A stretch of DNA of 64,000 nucleotides from Erythrobacteraceae bacterium (GTDB lineage: Bacteria; Pseudomonadota; Alphaproteobacteria; Sphingomonadales; Sphingomonadaceae): contig JAIYAM010000018.1 of the NCBI GenBank assembly GCA_027489065.1, positions 1 through 64,000 on the forward strand, written 5' to 3'. The notes below the pieces were generated by a model that worked only from the letters and a program-made list of their open reading frames with translations, was not told the origin of the DNA and did not search any database. The position numbers and the translations under genes are program-made. This document shows positions 31,096-39,816 of the stretch, one piece after another. Positions within the stretch are counted from its first letter, which is position 1. Every line of letters begins with the position of its first letter.

Positions 31096-31812
31096 CTAAC
31101 AGCCGAGCTGATCGGCCAAGTCCGTGAGGCTGGTTGAGGACCATTCCCACCGCTGTTCGTGGTGCGCGTCGGGTGCCGGGGCGCCGCCGTATTCGTCGGG
31201 GCGGTCGACATAGGCGCACATCAGTCCGCTCGCCCGCGCCGCCGCCAGATCGCCGTGGTGCGCGGCGACAAGGCATAGCTCTTGCGGTGCGAGCTGGAGC
31301 AGTTCGGCGGTGCGCAGATAGGCGCGGGGGTCGGGCTTGTAAAACCCGCTCACCTCAGCGCCGAGGATCGCGTCCCACGGTAGGCCGCCTTGGCGGGCCA
31401 TCGCCAGCAGCAGCGCGACATTGCCGTTCGAAAGCGTAACGACCGGGAAGCGCGCCTTCAACCGGGTCAGGCCCTCTACCGCGTCGGGCCACGGATCGAG
31501 CCGGTGCCACGCGCGGTTCCAGTCGGCCAGCAGCGCCTCGTCGCAACCCGCCGGATCGACACCCCAGTCGCGCAGGCTCGCCTCCAGCATCTCGCGGTGG
31601 AGCACGTCGAGTGGCACGAATTCGCGGCCCGATTTGCGCATCCCGATCATCGCCGCGATATACTGCGCCCGCCAGGCATCGGCGAAGGCGGAAGGATTGC
31701 GGTCGCCGAGCCCGATCTGCGCCAGAAATCCGGCGGATTCGCGCGCGATGCTGGTGCGCCAGTCGACCACCGTGCCGAACACGTCGAAGGCGAGCGCCTT
31801 GGGGAGCGTCAC
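31096..31812 (-). CDS. Haloacid dehalogenase, type II
   Basis: A 238-residue HAD-superfamily enzyme from GTG 31812, which overlaps the acylase stop (GTGA). Asp10 in ALAFDVFGTVVDWRTS is the nucleophile; VTLSNGNVALLLAMA, GFYKPDPRAYL (Lys) and LVAAHHGDLAAARASGL supply the other motifs. This pattern fits (S)-2-haloacid dehalogenase type II, which hydrolyses 2-haloalkanoates to hydroxyacids. A generic phosphatase is less likely given the DVFGTVVDW text. Confidence 0.88.
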   Translation of the reverse strand: MTLPKALAFDVFGTVVDWRTSIARESAGFLAQIGLGDRNPSAFADAWRAQYIAAMIGMRKSGREFVPLDVLHREMLEASLRDWGVDPAGCDEALLADWNRAWHRLDPWPDAVEGLTRLKARFPVVTLSNGNVALLLAMARQGGLPWDAILGAEVSGFYKPDPRAYLRTAELLQLAPQELCLVAAHHGDLAAARASGLMCAYVDRPDEYGGAPAPDAHHEQRWEWSSTSLTDLADQLGC

Positions 31813-34082
31813 TCGGCGATTCGCTTCGTCTTGCCGATCGCGGCCGCCTTGATGTCTTTCGGGCGGAAGGGCAGACGATTCCAGCGCTTGGCGGCATATT
31901 CGCGTGTCTGGTCGGCAAAGTGCGGCGAGGCGGGATCGGTCGACTGCGCATAGCTGAGGATCGCGTCCGCCACCGGACCCTTGGCGTCGAAGCCGACGAT
32001 CTGGATGTAGCTCGACCCGTGGCGCGGTGTCAGCCCGGCCGCATCGGCGAGCGCTTCCTGCACGTTGAGCACACCAAGACCGCCCGGGCCGCCGTGGATC
32101 GGGATCGCGTCGTTGCCGACCACCACCCGCTGCACGTCGCCCCACGGCGCATCGATCGCAATGCCGGCCTTGTCGAGATCGCCCACCGCCTCGCCGAGCG
32201 CGAGGAGCATCTTGTCGCCGACCTTGTCGGTGGCGATATCGCGCGGGGTGTTCACCGGATCGGCGGCATCGAAGGGCACGGCCCATAGCCCCGGCAGGCG
32301 CGCAACCTTGGGCCAGAAGGCGCGGAACAGCGCCGCGCCCCGGCTCGATGCCTCGTAGCGGCGATCCCAGCCACCAAGCGCCGCACATCCGCGCGCGACC
32401 TTCTCTTCCTTTGCCTCCCCGACGGTGCACAGCTCGAGCAGCGGGGCCACGACCATGTCGCCGGCGAGGCTCTTGTTGCCGAATGCGAGGCTTTCCGCCC
32501 GGGCGTGATCGATCTTGCCGCCCGCCAGCAGCGCCGGAGTCTCGGTGAAGTTCGACCGGGTGCGCAAGGACAGCGGCATCGCGTACTTGCCGAGGATCGG
32601 CGAAAGCCGGCCATGCGGCATCGCCGGGTTGCTGATCCAGTAGCTGTCGTTGGAATTGGTGAGCCAGCTCTTCGTGATCGTCGCGGCCTGATCGCTCGCC
32701 GGCATCAGCCCGGGGGCAGGGGTGCCGGCCGCCACGTCCCAGTCGCAGGCGGCCTTGCTGCCATCGAGCAGGATCGCGAACTCCGCGAAAAGGCCCGCGA
32801 TCGGCGTCGCGCAGGTCTTTGCCTTCTCGGCCGAGACATTGGGGACAGCGGTGACATCGGCGTGGAGCGCGTCGCCGAAACGGTCGGCGGCGATGGTATT
32901 GACCCAGGGGATGCCGAGCGTCTCGCTGACCGCAGCCTTGACCTCGCCGACGTTCTTCGCCTCGCCGATGCGCAGCCATGTCTCGATCCCGCGCTGGTTG
33001 CCCCGGTTGGCATCCTTCAGCACGAAGGCGGTCTGCGCGCTCCAGGCGATGCCGCGCGCGGGGACCACGAAGACCGGGCCGAAGCGCGTGGTGTAGAGCG
33101 TGCGGGTGACCGGTGCCTCGCCCTCCGGCATGGGGACGGTGACGGTCAGCGGGGTCATCGCCTCGCTTGTCCCGTCGACCATGTAGCGCGTCGGATCGGC
33201 GGGATCGAGCGCCATCTGGAACAGGGTGAAGTGCCGCGCCTCGGTGACAGTGTGGGTCCAGGCGACGTCCTTGTTGAAGCCCAGCGTGGGGATCGGGGTT
33301 CCGGCGATCCCCACGCCCATCACGTCATAGCCGCCGGGGCCGGTGACGTGCATCTGCCAGAACCGGCTCGGGCCCTTCCAAGGGAAGTGCGGGTTGCCGA
33401 TCACCATGCCGCGGCCGCCTGTTGTCACGTCGCCGCCGAAGGCCCAGCCGTTGCTGCCGATGCCGAGCTCTGCGGGATCGGGGAAGTTGATCGCGACCTT
33501 GGGGGCGGGCGAGCCCGGGGGCGCGGCATTGGCGATCGCCGGGGCCAGAGCGAGCGAGCTTGCGAGCAGCATCTGCTTCTCGTTAAGGCGCAGCATGTCG
33601 TCCGCGGTGATGGCGCGCACCCAGGCCTTGCCGCGGCAATCGGCGGGGATGCCATCCGGGCCTGCGTCCTTGAGAAAGCGGTTATAACCGGCGACATAGC
33701 CTTCGACGAGCTGCTGCATCCGCGGGCTCTGCTGGCGCGCGCTCGCGCGCAGGGCTTCAATGTCGATGACACCGCGGAAGAACACGTCCGACGAGAGGTT
33801 GTCGACCTGGTCGAACCCGAGCGTCGCGGTGCCCTTCGGCCCAAAATGCTTCGAGCGTTCGCCCGCCACGGTCGCGAATTCCTCAGCCAGCATGCACAGA
33901 TTGTCCTCGGCATAGGCGTAGGCGACACCATAGCCCACTCCGCGCCAGTCGGCGGCCTTGATATGCGGGATGCCGAAGGTGGTGCGGGTGATGCTCGCTT
34001 GGAAGCGCTTGCTCGCCTCGGCCCCCGATACCGGAGCCATCACCAGCGCGGCCATTGCCGCGGCGAGAACCGATTTGCGCAT
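31809..34082 (-). CDS. Penicillin/AHL acylase-family Ntn hydrolase
   Basis: A 757-residue precursor from ATG 34082 with signal peptide MRKSVLAAAMAALVMAPVSG. The N-terminal alpha part contains FGIPHIKAADWRGVGYGVAY and LAEEFATVAGERS. Self-cleavage is predicted before Ser210 in GIGSNGWAFGGD, which becomes the nucleophile; GMVIGNPHFPW and LGFNKDVAWTHTVT follow as in the acylase family. Substrates in the family include beta-lactams, acyl-homoserine lactones and cyclic lipopeptides. A homoserine-lactone or related amide is plausible. The longer frame to 34148 starts before the signal peptide. Confidence 0.9.
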   Translation of the reverse strand: MRKSVLAAAMAALVMAPVSGAEASKRFQASITRTTFGIPHIKAADWRGVGYGVAYAYAEDNLCMLAEEFATVAGERSKHFGPKGTATLGFDQVDNLSSDVFFRGVIDIEALRASARQQSPRMQQLVEGYVAGYNRFLKDAGPDGIPADCRGKAWVRAITADDMLRLNEKQMLLASSLALAPAIANAAPPGSPAPKVAINFPDPAELGIGSNGWAFGGDVTTGGRGMVIGNPHFPWKGPSRFWQMHVTGPGGYDVMGVGIAGTPIPTLGFNKDVAWTHTVTEARHFTLFQMALDPADPTRYMVDGTSEAMTPLTVTVPMPEGEAPVTRTLYTTRFGPVFVVPARGIAWSAQTAFVLKDANRGNQRGIETWLRIGEAKNVGEVKAAVSETLGIPWVNTIAADRFGDALHADVTAVPNVSAEKAKTCATPIAGLFAEFAILLDGSKAACDWDVAAGTPAPGLMPASDQAATITKSWLTNSNDSYWISNPAMPHGRLSPILGKYAMPLSLRTRSNFTETPALLAGGKIDHARAESLAFGNKSLAGDMVVAPLLELCTVGEAKEEKVARGCAALGGWDRRYEASSRGAALFRAFWPKVARLPGLWAVPFDAADPVNTPRDIATDKVGDKMLLALGEAVGDLDKAGIAIDAPWGDVQRVVVGNDAIPIHGGPGGLGVLNVQEALADAAGLTPRHGSSYIQIVGFDAKGPVADAILSYAQSTDPASPHFADQTREYAAKRWNRLPFRPKDIKAAAIGKTKRIAE

Positions 34083-34154
34083 GATTGTCCCTCTCCGCTG
34101 CACCCGTTTGTCGGGTTGCGAGAAGAGACCTATCGGGACGCGGCACAAAAGAAA

Positions 34155-34182
34155 AGGGCGCTCCGCCGCGGCGAAGCGCCCT
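34155..34182 (-). terminator. Rho-independent terminator of the TorF-type porin gene
   Basis: Read leftward, AGGGCGCT pairs with AGCGCCCT (34175-34182 and 34155-34162 on the plus strand) around a GC-rich inner hairpin. It is directly followed by TTTCTTTT. It lies 23 bases after the stop of the gene ending at 34206. Confidence 0.85.
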
Positions 34183-34205
34183 GTGTCTTGTGCGTCAGAG
34201 CCGGA

Positions 34206-35159
34206 TCAGAAGGCGGCGGTGACCGAGAACACCACGGTCGCGTCCGAGATCGAGTTCCCGGCGAGCGTTGCGAAGTTCGGACGGATCAGGTTGGCTTCGG
34301 CTTCCGAGATGTCCGTATCGACGTAGGCGACCGAGAAGGTCAGGTGCTCGATCGGGGTGACGTCGATGCCGAGCAGCCAGTCGAAATAGGTGCCGGTCGG
34401 GGCGACGCTGGTGCCGTTGGGGCCAAGGCCGGGGTTGCCGTCCGAATAGCCGATGTGCGCCTTGAGCGTGACCGGCAGGTCCTTGATCCCATAGGTCGCA
34501 TCGCCGGCGAGGTAGAGGTTGTCCTCCTTGTCGCCCGGATTGGCCGGTGCACCAACGGGGAACCAGTTGCCCAGCGCTTCCTGCTTGGGAGCATAGGCAA
34601 CGGTGGCGGTCAGGCCGATCGGGCCGACGGTGCCGCCGAGCTTGGCGTAGAGTTCGGCGAAGTCGGTGTTGCTCGCGCCACTCGGATACATGTACCAGGT
34701 GATGCCTGCGTCGAGCGTTCCCTCACCGACCGAGGTCTTGAAGCCGGCGATCAGGTCCAGTTCCATGTTGGCACCTCCGAAGGTGCCCCAGCCGGAGAGG
34801 TTCGAACCCCAGGTGCCGACATAGAAGCCGCTCTCGTGCGCGATGGTGAAACCGCCCTGCACGGCCATGCCCTCGTCGCTCTGCGACACGCCGCGGAAGC
34901 GGTAGTCCGATACGAGACTGGCCGAGCCCGACACGGTGATCGCGGGTGCGGCCTCTTCCTGGCCGGTGGCGGTGGCAAGATCGACGGGAGCGATCGCGCG
35001 CATGACGGGCACGGCGGTTTCGGCATCGGTGGCTGGGATCGCCGAATCATCGACCGGGCCGGCGGCGGTTGCGGCATCGGTCTCGGCGGCGAAAGCGGGC
35101 GAGGCGAGGCAGGCGACAAGTGCGGCAGCCGAGATGGCCGGGGCGAAACGGATAGACAT
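34206..35159 (-). CDS. TorF-family putative porin
   Basis: A 317-residue outer-membrane protein from ATG 35159 with a signal peptide (MSIRFAPAISAAALVACLAS ending AFAAE). A low-complexity Ala/Asp/Pro linker follows to about residue 75, and then a beta-barrel opens with the family text SGSASLVSDYRFRGVSQSDE. The chain ends VVFSVTAAF with a terminal Phe. The physiological substrate is unknown. A hairpin in its 5' leader encloses the GGAG ribosome binding site and is shared with the next upstream gene. A GTG at 35195 in frame would destroy this leader and is rejected. Confidence 0.9.
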   Translation of the reverse strand: MSIRFAPAISAAALVACLASPAFAAETDAATAAGPVDDSAIPATDAETAVPVMRAIAPVDLATATGQEEAAPAITVSGSASLVSDYRFRGVSQSDEGMAVQGGFTIAHESGFYVGTWGSNLSGWGTFGGANMELDLIAGFKTSVGEGTLDAGITWYMYPSGASNTDFAELYAKLGGTVGPIGLTATVAYAPKQEALGNWFPVGAPANPGDKEDNLYLAGDATYGIKDLPVTLKAHIGYSDGNPGLGPNGTSVAPTGTYFDWLLGIDVTPIEHLTFSVAYVDTDISEAEANLIRPNFATLAGNSISDATVVFSVTAAF

Positions 35160-35161
35160 AA

Positions 35162-35193
35162 GGAACGCTCCATGAAGAGGTTTGGATCGTTCC
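35162..35193 (-). promoter_or_regulatory. 5' leader hairpin occluding the porin ribosome binding site (copy 1)
   Basis: In the leftward mRNA, GGAACGAUCC (complement of 35184-35193) can pair with GGAGCGUUCC (complement of 35162-35171) over ten positions with one mismatch and a 12-base loop, AAACCUCUUCAU. The 3' arm contains the GGAG ribosome binding site eight bases before the AUG. The preceding CACGCAGG and the loop core ACCUCU are shared with copy 2. This suggests control of translation by opening or closing of the hairpin. Confidence 0.7.
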
Positions 35194-35480
35194 ACCTGCG
35201 TGAGCGTGCAGGAGTTTTTATCCGAAGACTCGGGTTCCCGTCACGCGGATCCATTGTCGTGCACACGGCATCGGCGCACAAACCTTATGTTGCGCGGCAC
35301 AATCTTATTCCTATCTTGCGTGGCGTTCCTGCAACAGCTTGCAGGTAGTTATATGTTATTCCATGCGAACTCGTATCTCTCGATCGCGCCTCACAGCCTT
35401 TCGAACTTGGCCGGCTCATACGGAAGGGGCGCCGTCGCCTTCATGGCAACGGCGCCCGGTTCGGGTGCTTGGTCAGGAGG
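35194..35480. other. Intergenic region between two outer-membrane protein genes
   Basis: No gene is seen. An inverted repeat GGGCGCCGT/ACGGCGCCC (35427-35435 and 35449-35457) follows the stop of the leftward upstream gene and may be its terminator, though only CCTTCC and no T-run follows. A perfect seven-base palindrome CCTGCAA-CAGC-TTGCAGG lies at 35328-35345 in an A/T-rich part that should hold the porin promoter; it could be an operator. No unambiguous -35/-10 pair was found. Confidence 0.5.
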
Positions 35481-36443
35481 TCAGAACGACATGCCCACCG
35501 CGAGCTTGTAGAAATCGCCGTCATTGCCGGATTCGATGTCGGCACCGGCGGTGAAGCGGGCGAAGAAGCCCTTCTTCAGCGCGAACTGCACATAGGGGCC
35601 GACCCATTGGTAGACGACGGCGGTACCGCCGCCCGCGGTGCGGGTGTTGCTGAGCAGTTCGTAATGCGCGCCGGCGGAGAAGTTGCTGGTGAACTTGTAG
35701 CCGGCGTTGATCCACGTGTGCAGGAAGTCGAGCGATCCGTCATTGTTGCGATTGCGCAGCGCCGCGTAGTAGCCGCCGTAGTATTCAGCCTCGAAAGTGG
35801 CGTCCGAATAGTTGACGGTCAGGCTCGGCACGATGCCGTCGGCAAAGTTGCCGCCGGTGCCGGTCGGATCGCCGTCTTCATCACGCACCCCGCGCGACAG
35901 CAACGCGCCGTTGGTCAGGCCGACCTGCGGCTTGATCTGCAGCTTGCCGCCATTGAGGATGAAGTTTGCGCCAATGCCGAACTCGGTCCACAGGTCGGAG
36001 CCGGGACCGTTGCCGAATGCGTCGGTGGTCCACATGATCCCGTAGAAGCTGAGGTCGACAGTGTCGCTCACCGGAATCAGGCCGTTGAAGGTCGGGTAGA
36101 AGCCGAAGAAGGCGTCCTGGTTCAGCACCACGCTGAAGCGCTCGTCGCGCGGCGCGGCGGCGCCCTGCGCAGCAGCGGCGGCAGCAGCGGTGACCACGGC
36201 GTTCGAGACAGTGATGTCCGCGGATCCCGCGCTTACCGCCATGGCAGGCGCGGCCGGGGCGGCGGCACGGGCGAGATCGAAGCCTGCGATCTTTTCGTCA
36301 GAGCCCTTGTCGGCGGCGGACACCGCGACAGTGGCGGCCGCAGATTCGACCGCCGCGCTGTCCGGACCCTGGGCGAAAGCCGGGGTCGACAAAGCACATG
36401 CCAAGGTCAGCGCCGAAGCGGCGCAAGCAAAACGAAGTGTCAT
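35481..36443 (-). CDS. Outer-membrane beta-barrel protein (DUF6733-like)
   Basis: A 320-residue protein from ATG 36443 with signal peptide MTLRFACAASALTLACALST ending AFAQ, then an Ala-rich linker to about residue 95. The barrel has FSVVLNQDAFFGFYPTFNG, DTVDLSFYGIMWTTDAFGNG and a final FYKLAVGMSF with terminal Phe. The text recalls a family listed as DUF6733, close to TorF-type porins, but I am not certain of the number. Its leader hairpin is nearly identical to that of the downstream TorF gene although the mature proteins differ. Confidence 0.8.
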   Translation of the reverse strand: MTLRFACAASALTLACALSTPAFAQGPDSAAVESAAATVAVSAADKGSDEKIAGFDLARAAAPAAPAMAVSAGSADITVSNAVVTAAAAAAAQGAAAPRDERFSVVLNQDAFFGFYPTFNGLIPVSDTVDLSFYGIMWTTDAFGNGPGSDLWTEFGIGANFILNGGKLQIKPQVGLTNGALLSRGVRDEDGDPTGTGGNFADGIVPSLTVNYSDATFEAEYYGGYYAALRNRNNDGSLDFLHTWINAGYKFTSNFSAGAHYELLSNTRTAGGGTAVVYQWVGPYVQFALKKGFFARFTAGADIESGNDGDFYKLAVGMSF

Positions 36444-36445
36444 GT

Positions 36446-36478
36446 GGAACGCTCCTGATTGAGAGGTGGGATCGTTCC
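36446..36478 (-). promoter_or_regulatory. 5' leader hairpin occluding the ribosome binding site (copy 2)
   Basis: In the leftward mRNA, GGAACGAUCC (complement of 36469-36478) pairs with GGAGCGUUCC (complement of 36446-36455) with the same single mismatch as copy 1 and a 13-base loop, CACCUCUCAAUCA. GGAG again lies eight bases before AUG 36443, and CACGCAGG precedes the structure. The gene-distal part of the region (36480-36694) is A/T-rich and probably holds the promoter, but no clear -35/-10 pair was settled. Confidence 0.7.
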
Positions 36479-36694
36479 GCCTGCGTGCTGACCGCGGCCT
36501 TCTTTTGTTTCCGACGTGCTGCGCCTTCAGCAAGACTGCTCAATAACGCCGCGGGTTCGGGACACAATTACTTATCCAGGTTTGATTTTCGGAATGTTTC
36601 AACAGTGTTGCACTGGGGAAACAAATACCAAGTATTGTCAATTTAACTATAATAGACTGCGTATATTAGTCCACATGCATATATGAAGCTATGA

Positions 36695-37765
36695 CTAGGC
36701 TTCACGCAGGCTTTCCATGTCGATCACGAAGCGGTACTTGATGTCGCTCGCCTCCATGCGCGTGTAGGCCGCTTCCACGTCCTGCATCGCGATTACCTCA
36801 ATATCGGGAAGGATGCCCTTCTCGGCGCAGAAATCGAGCATCTCCTGTGTCTCGGCGAGCCCCCCGATGCCGCTCCCGGTGAGCACCTTGCGACCGAGCA
36901 GGACCCCGGTGTGAAGTTCTGGCAGCATGTCGATCATGCCGACCAGCACCTGCACTCCGTCGATCCGCAGGAGGTGAAGATAGGGCGTGACGTCGTGGCG
37001 CACCGGAATGGTGTTGAGCACCATGTCGAAATAGCCGCGCTTGGTCCTCATCGCGTCCTTGTCGGTGGTGTTGAGGAAGGCATGAGCGCCCAGCGCCTCG
37101 GCATCGGCGCGCTTGCTTTCCGAGCGGGAGAGCACCGTCACCTCGGCGCCCATCGCGGCGGCGAGCTTCACGCCCATATGCCCCAATCCGCCCAGCCCGG
37201 CGACCGCGACCTTGCTGCCGGGCCCGACCTTCCACGTCCGGAGCGGCGAGTAGGAGGTGATCCCGGCGCACAGCAGCGGTGCGGCCTCGGCCATTGGCAT
37301 CCCGTCGGGCACCTTGAGCACGAATTCCTCGCGCGCCACGATGCGTTCCGAGTAGCCGCCATAGGTGGGCGATCCGTCGCGGCGGTCCTTGCCGTTGTAG
37401 GTGCCGGTCATCCCGCCGCTGAGGCAATACTGCTCGAGATCGGCCTCGCAGTGACGGCATTCGAGGCAGGAGTCGACCATGCAGCCGATCGCCACCCGGT
37501 CGCCGACCTTGTGGCGGGTGACCCCTTCGCCGACTTCGCTGACGATGCCGACGATCTCATGGCCCGGCACGATCGGATAGATCGTCCCGCCCCAATCATT
37601 GCGCGCCGAGTGGAGGTCGGAGTGGCAGATGCCGCAATGGGTGATCTCGATCAGCACGTCGTCGTGGCGCAAGCCCCGGCGGACAATCTCCATCGGACCG
37701 ACGCCGCTATCGGGCGCGGTCGCGCCATAGGCCTTGCTCGGGTATTCGTTGGTCTGGGTAGCCAT
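36695..37765 (-). CDS. Zinc-dependent alcohol dehydrogenase (NADP-type, CAD-like)
   Basis: A 356-residue medium-chain dehydrogenase from ATG 37765 (GAGGAGAG upstream). Catalytic zinc ligands are in THCGICHSDLH and VPGHEIVG. The structural zinc has four Cys in CLECRHCEADLEQYC. The nucleotide site is VAVAGLGGLGHMGVKLA. It resembles the YahK/AdhC cinnamyl-alcohol-dehydrogenase-like branch that reduces aldehydes with NADPH. It lies 34 bp downstream of an SDR gene on the same strand, a likely two-gene unit. Confidence 0.93.
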   Translation of the reverse strand: MATQTNEYPSKAYGATAPDSGVGPMEIVRRGLRHDDVLIEITHCGICHSDLHSARNDWGGTIYPIVPGHEIVGIVSEVGEGVTRHKVGDRVAIGCMVDSCLECRHCEADLEQYCLSGGMTGTYNGKDRRDGSPTYGGYSERIVAREEFVLKVPDGMPMAEAAPLLCAGITSYSPLRTWKVGPGSKVAVAGLGGLGHMGVKLAAAMGAEVTVLSRSESKRADAEALGAHAFLNTTDKDAMRTKRGYFDMVLNTIPVRHDVTPYLHLLRIDGVQVLVGMIDMLPELHTGVLLGRKVLTGSGIGGLAETQEMLDFCAEKGILPDIEVIAMQDVEAAYTRMEASDIKYRFVIDMESLREA

Positions 37766-37799
37766 GCGCTCTCTCCTCGCAGGTGGCGGGCAGGGTGTC

Positions 37800-38594
37800 T
37801 TACTTGGGCGGCATCCGTATCGCCCCGTCGAGGCGGAACTGGTGGCCGTTGATGTAGCTGTTGCGGGCGATTTCGAGCACCAGCGACGCGAACTCCTCTG
37901 GCTCGCCGAGGCGCTTGGGGAAGGGCACGCTGGCATTGAGCTGCGCCCACATCGGCGGGTTGCGGTCCTTCATCCCCAGCATCAACGGCGTGGCGAAGAT
38001 CCCCGGCATGACCGAGTTCACCCGGATGCCCATGTCCATGAGATCGCGCGCCATCGGCAGGACGAGGCCGTTCACCCCCGCCTTGCAGCTGCCGTAGGTG
38101 ACCTGCCCGATCTGCCCGTCCTGCGCGGCGACGCTGGCGGTGAGGATGATGCAGCCGCGCTCGCCGTCGTCGTTGACCGGGTCTGCGTTCGCCATCCCAA
38201 GCGCCGAGAGCGAGGCGACGCGGTAGCTCGCCACCAGAATGCCTTGCGCGCCGAAGGCGTAGTCCTCGGTCGAGAGGCGCTTGTATTGGCCGCTCTCCTT
38301 GTCCCAACCCAGCGTCTTGCCGCGCCGTGATGCCATGGCGCAGTGGAGCGTCACGCGCTCCTGCCCATGGACGGCGCGCGCGGCGGCGAATCCTGCCTCG
38401 ACGCTGGCTTCGTCCATGATGTCGACGTGGTGGAAGGTGCCGCCGATATCCTTGGCGTGAGCCTCGCCCGCCTCGTCATTGATGTCGAAAATCGCGACCT
38501 TCATGCCGGCCGCCGCGAAGGCAGCCGCGCTTGCCTTGCCAAGCCCGCTCGCTCCGCCGGTGACTACCGCTGCCATGCCCGGTTCGATCTTCAT
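37800..38594 (-). CDS. SDR-family oxidoreductase
   Basis: A 264-residue short-chain dehydrogenase. The cofactor motif is VVTGGASGLGKASAAAF; VAIFDINDEAGE has the acidic residue typical of NAD preference; ILTASVAAQDG and the catalytic VTYGSCKAG (Tyr-x3-Lys) follow. It resembles 3-hydroxyacyl-CoA dehydrogenase type 2 in the opening and in the insertion after residue 100 (DYAFGAQGILVASYRV). It probably oxidises a hydroxyacyl or secondary alcohol. Its start region diverges from the phytase operon. Confidence 0.92.
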   Translation of the reverse strand: MKIEPGMAAVVTGGASGLGKASAAAFAAAGMKVAIFDINDEAGEAHAKDIGGTFHHVDIMDEASVEAGFAAARAVHGQERVTLHCAMASRRGKTLGWDKESGQYKRLSTEDYAFGAQGILVASYRVASLSALGMANADPVNDDGERGCIILTASVAAQDGQIGQVTYGSCKAGVNGLVLPMARDLMDMGIRVNSVMPGIFATPLMLGMKDRNPPMWAQLNASVPFPKRLGEPEEFASLVLEIARNSYINGHQFRLDGAIRMPPK

Positions 38595-38682
38595 GCGACA
38601 TTCTCTCCCTGTTGTCTTTTGCCCAAGGCTAGGCGGTTCGGACGCGCGGCGCTAGCTCTCCAAATTGGCGGAACGGGGCGCG

Positions 38683-38700
38683 CTGTCGCTCAAGTGTCAC
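38683..38700 (+). promoter_or_regulatory. Probable Pho box upstream of the phytase operon
   Basis: CTGTCGC-TCAA-GTGTCAC fits the PhoB 7-4-7 layout (CTGTCAT-4-CTGTCAY) at 5 of 7 and 6 of 7 conserved positions. It lies 68 bases before the phytase ATG. A weak -10-like TAGGTG starts ten bases after the box. Two phosphatases downstream make PhoB control likely. Confidence 0.6.
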
Positions 38701-38768
38701 CGTCCGTGCCTAGGTGCGGCGGGACCGCGGCCGCGCTGCGCCGCTATGCATCAAGGGGGCAACTTGTC

Positions 38769-39806
38769 ATGAACCGACCATTTCGCGCCATCGCCCTGCT
38801 TGCGCTCGGGCTCTCCGCCGCCTGCGCCACCACGCCGCCGATCGCGGGCGATCCGGCGGTCACCGTCATGGCGCTGGCCGAGACCCCGCCGGTCGGCACC
38901 GCGCGTGAGGATGCGGCGGACGATCCGGCGATCTGGCGCAACCCGGCGAACCCCGCAGCGAGCCTGATCGTCGGCACCGACAAGAAGGGCGGCCTCTATG
39001 TTTACGACCTCAAGGGCGCGCAAAGGAGCTTCCTGCCTGCGCCCGGCCTCAACAATGTCGACCTGATCGAACTGGCCGGTGGGCGCGTGCTGGTGATCGC
39101 CAGCGACCGCAGCGACCTTGCCACGGTGCAGATGTTCCTCGCGCTGCTCGACCCTGCCACCGGCACCCTTGCGCCTGCGGGCAAGATCGCGGTCGGTCCG
39201 GGCGAGGGCTACGGGATCTGCATGATCAAGCCCGCCGGCAGCAAGAGCATCGTCGCCTTCAGCGCACCCAAGGGCGGGACGATCTACAAGACGCTCATCA
39301 CCGAGACTGCGGCAGGCTTCACCGGCACTACCACGACCCTCGCACAGGTGCCGACCCAGACCGAAGGCTGCGTCGCCGATCCGCGCACCGGCACGCTCTA
39401 TATCGGCGAGGAAGACGCCGGGATCTGGGCGATCGACATGACGAGCGGCGCCCAGCGCATCGTCGCTCCGGTCGACAACAAGTTGCTGGTCGCCGATGTC
39501 GAGGGCCTCGCCCTTGCACCCGAGGGCACGGACGGCGGCTACCTCGTCGCCTCCTCGCAAGGCGACAATGCCTATGCGGTGTTCCGCCTCCCCGGCGTGA
39601 CGCCGGTGGGCCGCTTCCGCATTGCGCGGGGAACCTTGGGCAGCGTCGAGGAGACCGACGGGATCGAATTGGACAACCGCGGTTTCGGGCCGGCTTTCCC
39701 CGGCGGCCTGTTTATCGCGCAGGACGGGCAGAACGCGCCGGCGGCCCAGAACTTCAAGTTCGTACGTTGGGACGAGATCCTTGCCGCGCTCGGGGAGGGG
39801 AAGTAA
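38769..39806 (+). CDS. Beta-propeller phytase, lipoprotein
   Basis: A 345-residue 3-phytase of the beta-propeller type, from ATG 38769. Lipoprotein signal MNRPFRAIALLALGLSAAC. Family features are DDPAIWRNPANPAASLIVGT, KGGLYVYDLKG, TEGCVADPRTGTLYIGEEDA, GIWAID and SVEETDGIELDNRG, which supply the calcium-binding acidic residues of the propeller. It releases phosphate from phytate at the cell surface. Ten bases separate it from the PhoX-type gene, and a Pho-box-like site precedes it. Confidence 0.92.
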   Translation: MNRPFRAIALLALGLSAACATTPPIAGDPAVTVMALAETPPVGTAREDAADDPAIWRNPANPAASLIVGTDKKGGLYVYDLKGAQRSFLPAPGLNNVDLIELAGGRVLVIASDRSDLATVQMFLALLDPATGTLAPAGKIAVGPGEGYGICMIKPAGSKSIVAFSAPKGGTIYKTLITETAAGFTGTTTTLAQVPTQTEGCVADPRTGTLYIGEEDAGIWAIDMTSGAQRIVAPVDNKLLVADVEGLALAPEGTDGGYLVASSQGDNAYAVFRLPGVTPVGRFRIARGTLGSVEETDGIELDNRGFGPAFPGGLFIAQDGQNAPAAQNFKFVRWDEILAALGEGK

Positions 39807-39816
39807 CGCCCTTCGC

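Noticed and set aside
32505-35348. A 947-codon open frame on the plus strand
   Set aside because: It lies antisense to the acylase and TorF genes, crosses their intergenic region and has the repetitive Arg/Gly/Asp composition typical of antisense frames in GC-rich DNA.
36600-36660. TATAAT at 36648-36653 and TTGACA on the minus strand as promoters
   Set aside because: Neither box has a partner at 16-18 bp spacing, so no promoter was called.
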